From positions 19,141,501-19,205,500 of the forward strand of contig CM076955.1 of the NCBI GenBank assembly GCA_039566865.1: a stretch of 64,000 bases of DNA, written 5' to 3'. Position 1 is the first letter of the stretch; every line of letters begins with the position of its first letter. This stretch comes from Aurelia coerulea. Taxonomy: Eukaryota; Cnidaria; Scyphozoa; Semaeostomeae; Ulmaridae. A model generated the notes under the pieces. That model made no database searches. It was not told the DNA's origin and saw nothing but the letters and a program-made list of their open reading frames with translations. The translations under genes were made by a program, and so were the position numbers. Of the stretch, positions 36,801-64,000 are shown piece by piece.

Positions 36801-37335
36801 CAACAACTACCAACATGTAATCAGTCTAGAGTATTACAATTAAAGGCCCATTGCTGTAACCATGATCCTTAATTTGTACATCGATTGAAAAGTATAACAA
36901 ATAGAACCAAGGCTTACATGACTTGCATATCATACGAAAGCCGTTTGGGCCATATATGGGGTCTTTAACCATTACAAGGAACCATAAAGTAAAAGCGCTC
37001 GCTTTGCTCGCAGTTACCATTAGAAGTGAAGAGTTCTCTTGGTCGCGAAACTAAAAACAAATCTGCAAACAAAGCACGTGTCTAGTTTGAGCAAAGATTA
37101 AATTCATGAAGCAGGAAAAGGCAGAAAAAAGGCAGAGCTCGTTCTTTCCACGACTTTGCAGAAGAATTTTATACCACAGTTATTTCTAGGCCAAATAAAT
37201 CTTTAAGTTAAACTCCTCTTTTGGTTCTTTTAAAAAAGAGCCATGGGGCGATCTTTGCTCTTCCTTACAACTCCATCTTATCTTTTAACTTTTCAGGAAG
37301 CGTCGTTGGCAAAATATCCATATAACTTCACTTGA
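33835..37335 (+). CDS. Unrecognised protein, probable three-exon gene (229 aa)
   Basis: Exon 1 (33835-34434) starts at a good context (AAAATGG) and encodes 200 residues. It ends CATGAG at a GTATGC donor. Exon 2 (36571-36621) follows a strong polypyrimidine-AG acceptor and reads RWRTRAQQVFDHTEREL. Exon 3 (37297-37335, TGA) follows CTTTTCAG and reads EASLAKYPYNFT. All junctions are phase 0. The protein is polar, low-complexity and hydrophilic, rich in S, N, G and R, without membrane segment or signal peptide. Its charged C-terminus (EEWTKQRVREKNMEWRGGHE, then exon 2) is predicted helical. I do not recognise a family. If intron 1 is not spliced the frame continues 12 codons to a stop at 34471 (212 aa). 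Function unknown; the model rests on splice-site logic only. Confidence 0.45.
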
Positions 37336-37381
37336 ATGATAGCTTGAATCAATAATGAGAAGAACGGACAAGCAATTTACC

Positions 37382-38150
37382 TGGAACTTGAAAGGCACAT
37401 CAATCTGTTCTTGTCAACGAAAGTAGCAATGGCACTGGCTGTTCTCCCAATCGTAACAACAGGGAACTATTTTGTAAACAGTAACAACAGCACCATTCAT
37501 TTTCTTTTGATTGCCAATTGCCACCTGAATTCAAAGCCATTAGCAACTGCAAACAACGGAATTTCTCCCAAACCGAAAAGTCAAAACAAACAAAGCCACA
37601 AAAGTCGAACAGGAACAAGTCGGGCAAACTGACGCCTTGTGCACACGAAAGGTGGTTTTAAAGAGAAATCACCAGTTTATAATGAAGGAAAACGAAAGAT
37701 CTGCGCGGTGGATTTTGCTTATTTGATTCAGAAGCCCTGCAGGAGACCAGAAGGCATTCTAATTCTTGCAAATTTAAGGCTCGAATGAAACAATCACTAC
37801 TCAGCTCCTGAATAAAGAAATGCACCACGAAAATATTCATGTTTATCCTTCTGCCTTCGTTGTAAACTTGTGACCTCTCTCAAAAGCCATGTTTGCTTGC
37901 ACAAGGCGACAGTTTGCCCAACAGGTTTCAGGGCACATTTTGTGGCTTTGACTGTTTTGAATTACTGTTTGAAGAGAGTTTCATTTGTCTGCAATTTCTA
38001 ATTGCTTTGAATTCAGGTGGTAATCAAAATCAGTTGACGCTATCATGTTACGAAAGTACTGATTGTTTATTGATACTCGATTTCACAGTAATTCGCGCTG
38101 GAAGACAAAGGGAATTCTCTCAAGCAGCAAATCAAAAGATGCCCTGAAAC
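37382..38150. mobile_element. Large inverted-repeat element (copy 1)
   Basis: Left arm (about 37395-37640, minus sense) and right arm (about 37885-38130, plus sense) are inverted copies of one sequence. Its consensus contains TTGAGAGAATTTCCTTTGTC and CGCTAATCGCTTTGAATTC. The centre (37640-37880) also folds on itself (TTATTTGATTCAGAAGC / GCTCCTGAATAAAG). Same architecture at 57690-58560 and 61980-62530. The arms alone recur at 18830-18985, 22690-23060 and 46375-46570. Confidence 0.7.
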
Positions 38151-38789
38151 TTGTGTGACCAACTGTCGTATTGTACATTGTGCAAGCGAACAGAGGTTTT
38201 TAAACGTTCTAGATGCGTCAAGGCCTTCATACGAATAAATAATAACCTTTTAAAATCACACCAAATAATCTTTCAAATAATATCATTCAAGTTGAGTGAA
38301 ATATATGAACTGGGGCTAAGAAATATCTTTATTGACGTCATCCTTGTTTCAAAATTTTCACCGAACTGGCGTTATCTTTTCGATAAATTTGATGGAAGTA
38401 TACATAATCTACAACACCGAAAAAAAACTATGCAACTGATGTAGCTAGATAACAACCCCCTGTAACTTGAAACTTAGAAAACAGAAGGAAATATTTTCAG
38501 TTAATCCATTTTATATGGGGAATATGAATAATGACACGGAGAAAAGAAAAATTGTGGCTGTTATCTATATGGATCTTGTACGATTTTCGACGCTGAAACA
38601 AAAAATTTCAACGTGGCATCAAGAAAAGCAAGGCGCAGGAAGTTATTCAACTTAAAGCTTAGCGAGGAAGCAATTTTCTTGGTGGGTCATCCTTTTACCT
38701 TGGGGGGGGGAGCATCGTTTCAGCAGAGTCGTTTCAGGGGGGTATTTGGTTTGATAAGAAAAAAGGAGATTTTATCAATTGTAAGACTA

Positions 38790-39790
38790 CTATTAAGTAA
38801 AAGTTGAATATCTCTGTTCCTAGAACAGCAACAGCAGTCTCAGTGGTCTTTTTGAACTCAGCATTCAATTCTGCATCGAAACATTGCTATCATCAAGATA
38901 AAATAATCAATTAATGATTTTCTATAAATTTCTCACCTCAATGGAATAGATGTTTTTCTGTAGTAGTGATTCTCTTACAAATTCTCACATCTGTTGCAAT
39001 CTATCGTAAAAGTTGAATATCTCTGCTCCTAAAACAGCTACAGTAGTCTGAGTGACTTTTTTGAACTCGACATTCAATTCTGCATCGGAACATTGCTACA
39101 AGAAATCAATTAATGATTCTCTAAAAATTTCTCACCTTAATGGAATAGATGTTTTTCTGTGGTAGTGATTCTCTAACATATTCTCACATCTGTTGCAATC
39201 TATCGTAAAAGTTGAATATCTCTGCTCCTAAAACAGCTACAGTAGTCTGAGTGACTTTTTTGAACTCAACATTCAATTCTGCATCGGAACATTGTTACAA
39301 GAAATCAGGTGAAGGTGAAGTTGCGCTTTTCAGCGCCAAGCGCTGGGATCGCAGAAATAGAGCAGACCTAATCGAGTCCACGACCCCTTGTCATGACGCT
39401 CAAGTGGTGGGGTCCTACCGGGTATCGAACCCACTCCGCCTGACTGTTTTGTCTGCAAAGTCAGAGGATTACAACACTGCGCCACAACACCTTCAATCTA
39501 TCGGAAATCAGCATTCAATTCTGCATGGGAACATTGCTACAAGAAATCAATTAATGATTCTCTAAAAATTTCTCACCTTAATGGAATAGATGTTTTTCTG
39601 TGGTAGTGATTCTCTAGCATATTCTCACATCTATTGTAATCTATCGCAAAAGTTGAATTTATCTGCTCATAAAACAGTTACAGCAATATGAGTGATTTTT
39701 ATGAACTCAGCATTCAATTCTGCATCGAAACATTGCTATAACAAATCAATTGACGCAATATCTGAAGAATCGCATCGAAATACTGCTATA
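38790..39790. repeat. Tandem array, ~199-bp unit, about 4 copies, interrupted by a SINE
   Basis: The block AAAAGTTGAATATCTCTG recurs at about 38797, 39006, 39205 and (diverged) 39648, with intervening AACTCAGCATTCAATTCTGC and TTTCTCACCTTAATGGAATA. The last spacing is enlarged by the SINE at 39308-39493. Confidence 0.9.
39308..39493 (-). repeat. tRNA-derived SINE, near full length
   Basis: Minus strand: GGTGTTGTGGCGCAGTGTTG (A-box-like head), GTGGGTTCGATACCCGGTAG (B-box), a non-tRNA body around CTTGAGCGTCATGACAAGGG, and a tail of TTCACC units. Inserted in the 199-bp array. Best copy together with 62649-62833. Confidence 0.85.
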
Positions 39791-40395
39791 AGAAATTGAT
39801 GCGAAAGATTTGCAAACAGTCCCCTTGCTAATCGCCATATCAGGCAGAGTATGCCTCCTCGCACTCGCAGTGGTCCTCTAGAACTCACCAATTTTGCTTC
39901 ATAAAACTTGAAAAGAGTGAGCCACCAGTGATAACTCATCGAATCTGTTCCAATAACCGGCATTGATATAACAGTCAGTCCAGAATGCCTCATATCTTTT
40001 AATATTTTCATCAGTTTGATGCTGTATGACTGCGAACTCATGTCGAGTAACTGCACCATGTCTTGCAATCCCTACTTATTACACTGATCACATCAAACTA
40101 GGTTGCAAATTTCACTGAGTAACTCTGGGAACGGAATTAGAATACGTACATTCGTCCAAGTATTGCATCCAAGTAACAAGGACAGATAATGTTACAATAG
40201 AACTCGCTATTCATTCGTTCTTCTCTCGTCAGAGCAAGGAATCCAATGCCGACATTATTCAAATACAGTTGAGTCGATTTGAGCTCCTACGCAGCGATAC
40301 ATCTTATTTAAAACTTCCATTTAAAATTTAAAAAAAGTTTGATATGAGACGTATCGATGCATAGGATAGGAGCCCCAACCGCTTCAACAGTTGAA

Positions 40396-41275
40396 ATTAT
40401 ATTTGCAGACTAGGCCGCCTGCTAATTCGATATATGGTATTCATAATCCAAAAGGGATTGCGTATTTAACTCAATTAAGGGTGGGGCTAAGCAAACTAAA
40501 TTTCCACAAATTTAAACATAATTTTAAAGATACAATCAACCCAATGTGTCCAATTAACGATGGCATAGAAGACACGGAGCACTTCTTGCTGCTTTGCAAT
40601 TCTTTCAGAGAGCATAGACGCAGTCTTCTCGTTGGTGTCAATGATGTACTCGAAGCATACGGATACTCTGAGGCTCCAGACAATATTTTGCAGCTTCTTC
40701 TATATGGAAATAAAAATTTGCCCTTGGAAGCCAATAGATTAATCCTGAATGCAACAATGAACTATATTTTCGAAACAGAACGCTTTGATTGAAGATTACT
40801 CATATCCCTACGTAGAACACCCAAACCCCTTCTGTATGTGTTTTGTTTTTTAGCATTTCTCTTCGTTTGTAATTATGTAATGTCTTAAGGCAGCTTGCAA
40901 TCAAAACTTGGATTTGCAAATTCACCATGTTTGGCTCTAAGTTTCAAACCTACACTTGCAATTACCGTACTTGATTGCAAGCTTCCTTCGCTTGTACCTT
41001 AGTTTTCCGTTTGTATTTTAAACGTTCCTTTTATTTGTAGTAGCAGTTACGTGTAGTTTTATGTAGGTCCCCTTTAATGTTACGTGTAGTATTAGCAATT
41101 ATTTTTCTCTCTAGCAGTTACGTGCAGTGGTATGTTCGTATTTCCTGTTTTATGTTGCCATGAGGTAGCCGTAGTTTTCGCTCCAATTGGTATTGTATTA
41201 GTAGTAGGGTATGGTATTTTGTAAGTAACGTTGAATGTAATATGTATTGTAAGTTATTGAATGATGTATAAAAAA
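40396..41275 (+). pseudogene. 5'-truncated LINE with 10-bp target duplication
   Basis: An open frame to 40792 encodes the C-terminal end of a non-LTR retrotransposon polymerase: YLTQLRVGLSKLNFHKFKHN, then NPMCP...GIEDTEHFLLLC, a zinc-binding-like CCHC tail motif. A 480-bp AT-rich 3' UTR and short A-run follow. AACAGTTGAA flanks both sides (40386-40395 and 41276-41285), marking target-primed insertion. Non-functional because truncated. Confidence 0.88.
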
Positions 41276-41467
41276 AACAGTTGAAGCGCACGATTCAGAG
41301 ATGCTGGTACAACGAAAAAAAAATTGTAGTTGTTTTCGGTATAAAACCGTATAGCGTTTATTAAGGAGAAAATTTATTAAGTTTTCATCTGACACTGGTC
41401 ACAGGCAATATCTAATGATTCCTTGATCAGTGTCATATGAAAATATTTAGGGCATTTGGCATTGTCC

Positions 41468-41534
41468 TACTCTGGGTACCAGCCTCTCTGACATAAAAAC
41501 AGTTTTTATGTTAGAGAGGCTGGTACCCAGGGTA
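41468..41534. mobile_element. Hairpin MITE (67 bp) with 9-bp target duplication
   Basis: Perfect or near-perfect palindrome around AAAACAGTTTTT: CTGGGTACCAGCCTCTCTGA and its complement. Flanked by GCATTGTCC on both sides (41459-41467, 41535-41543). Sits about 300 bp before the SEC14L1 start codon, probably near its promoter. Confidence 0.92.
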
Positions 41535-41839
41535 GCATTGTCCATATCTATTTGGAACTGAACTGAACACTGATGATGCGAAGGAGCATCCGGAGGGAGA
41601 TGTCTTTGTTGTATTCGTGCAGCATTCTGGGATTGTTTGGGGAGTTCCGTGATAGATAAAGTCATATCTCCTCGGTTTAGTTGCAGTGAGGTCTGTGGTA
41701 TTGGACAAATAAAGAAATGGAAGATACGCAAAAATGTGACAAGATCATAACTAACTGAGAAGCCATAAAAGATTGCAAAGACTTCTGACTACAATGTAGC
41801 AAAAATTTATTCACATCGTACCACAACGAAAGCAGAAAC

Positions 41840-63788
<21,949 letters not shown>

Positions 63789-63894
63789 GTAACATTATTT
63801 TTGAATAATAATTTGCAACTCTATGTCTTAGTATTTTCAAATTTTTATCGGCTGCAAGTTAATGAATTGGCATTTTTGGAGAACAAGGAAAGTG

Positions 63895-63961
63895 TAGCCT
63901 GCGCGCAGTGTTTCTGTTGTTTTTGTTCATTTTTCAAAACAACAGAATGACTGCGTGCAGG
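63895..63961. mobile_element. Hairpin MITE, imperfect right end
   Basis: TAGCCTGCGCGCAG...TTTCTGTTGTTTT on the left and AAAACAACAGAA...CTGCGTGCAG on the right. Same TAGCCTGCG end as 21473-21574, but the final GGCTA is missing and no duplication is visible. SEC14L1 intron 9. Confidence 0.65.
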
Positions 63962-64000
63962 GAGGTGGAAAAAATTGTTTCCTTTCTGGGAACCTAGATT

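Larger units (their letters stand above)
37336..41839. other. Intergenic region upstream of SEC14L1
   Basis: Almost wholly repeats: a large inverted-repeat element, a 199-bp tandem array with a SINE in it, and a 5'-truncated LINE. A 67-bp hairpin ends 305 bp before the SEC14L1 start codon. The SEC14L1 promoter and 5' UTR must lie within about 41535-41839; no TATA box or other element was identified. Confidence 0.55.

Noticed and set aside
39736..40068. 110-codon open frame on the minus strand
   Set aside because: No recognisable domain, no splice partners, lies between repeats; treated as chance.

Overview
The window is animal nuclear DNA. It is AT-rich, its genes are split by many GT-AG introns, and most of the sequence is transposon-derived repeats. 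Four genes with clear animal orthologues are present. Intron size and the style of the LINE, SINE and MITE remnants suggest an invertebrate, most likely an anthozoan cnidarian such as a coral or sea anemone. That placement is inference; no rRNA, mitochondrial or lineage-specific marker lies in the window.

Layout from left to right. (1) 1-7042, minus strand: the 5' four exons of a LUC7L/LUC7L2-type U1 snRNP splicing factor, whose 3' part lies beyond the left edge. (2) 7941-10190, plus strand: a complete four-exon LAMTOR2 (Ragulator) gene, head-to-head with LUC7L across about 900 bp. (3) 13509-27230, minus strand: a complete 17-exon SUN-domain inner nuclear membrane protein of 540 aa, assembled exon by exon with consistent phases and not visible as any single long open frame. 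(4) 27231-33834: intergenic, with a LINE remnant, a 69-bp minisatellite of about 20 units and a 526-bp terminal-inverted-repeat (TIR) element. (5) 33835-37335, plus strand: a probable three-exon gene of unrecognised family. (6) 37336-41839: repeat-rich intergenic DNA ending in a hairpin element about 300 bp before the next start codon. (7) 41840 to the right edge, plus strand: the first nine exons of a SEC14L1/SEC14L5-type gene (PRELI/MSF1 domain, then CRAL-TRIO), with introns of up to 8.7 kb full of repeats.

The genes are unrelated housekeeping functions (pre-mRNA splicing, lysosomal mTORC1 signalling, nuclear envelope-cytoskeleton linkage, lipid transfer) and need not work together. The most notable feature is in SEC14L1 intron 7. 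A TIR element with a perfect 9-bp target duplication (the MULE/Mutator hallmark) contains a nearly identical copy of the neighbouring SEC14L1 exon 8, including its splice donor. This resembles the host-gene capture of plant Pack-MULEs. The captured copy keeps the expected reading frame, while the native exon 8 in this assembly has one extra base that shifts the frame. Other members of the element family, several 53-102 bp perfect-hairpin elements with 9-bp duplications, and TA-, TTAA- and 8-bp-duplicating MITEs make up much of the non-coding sequence.
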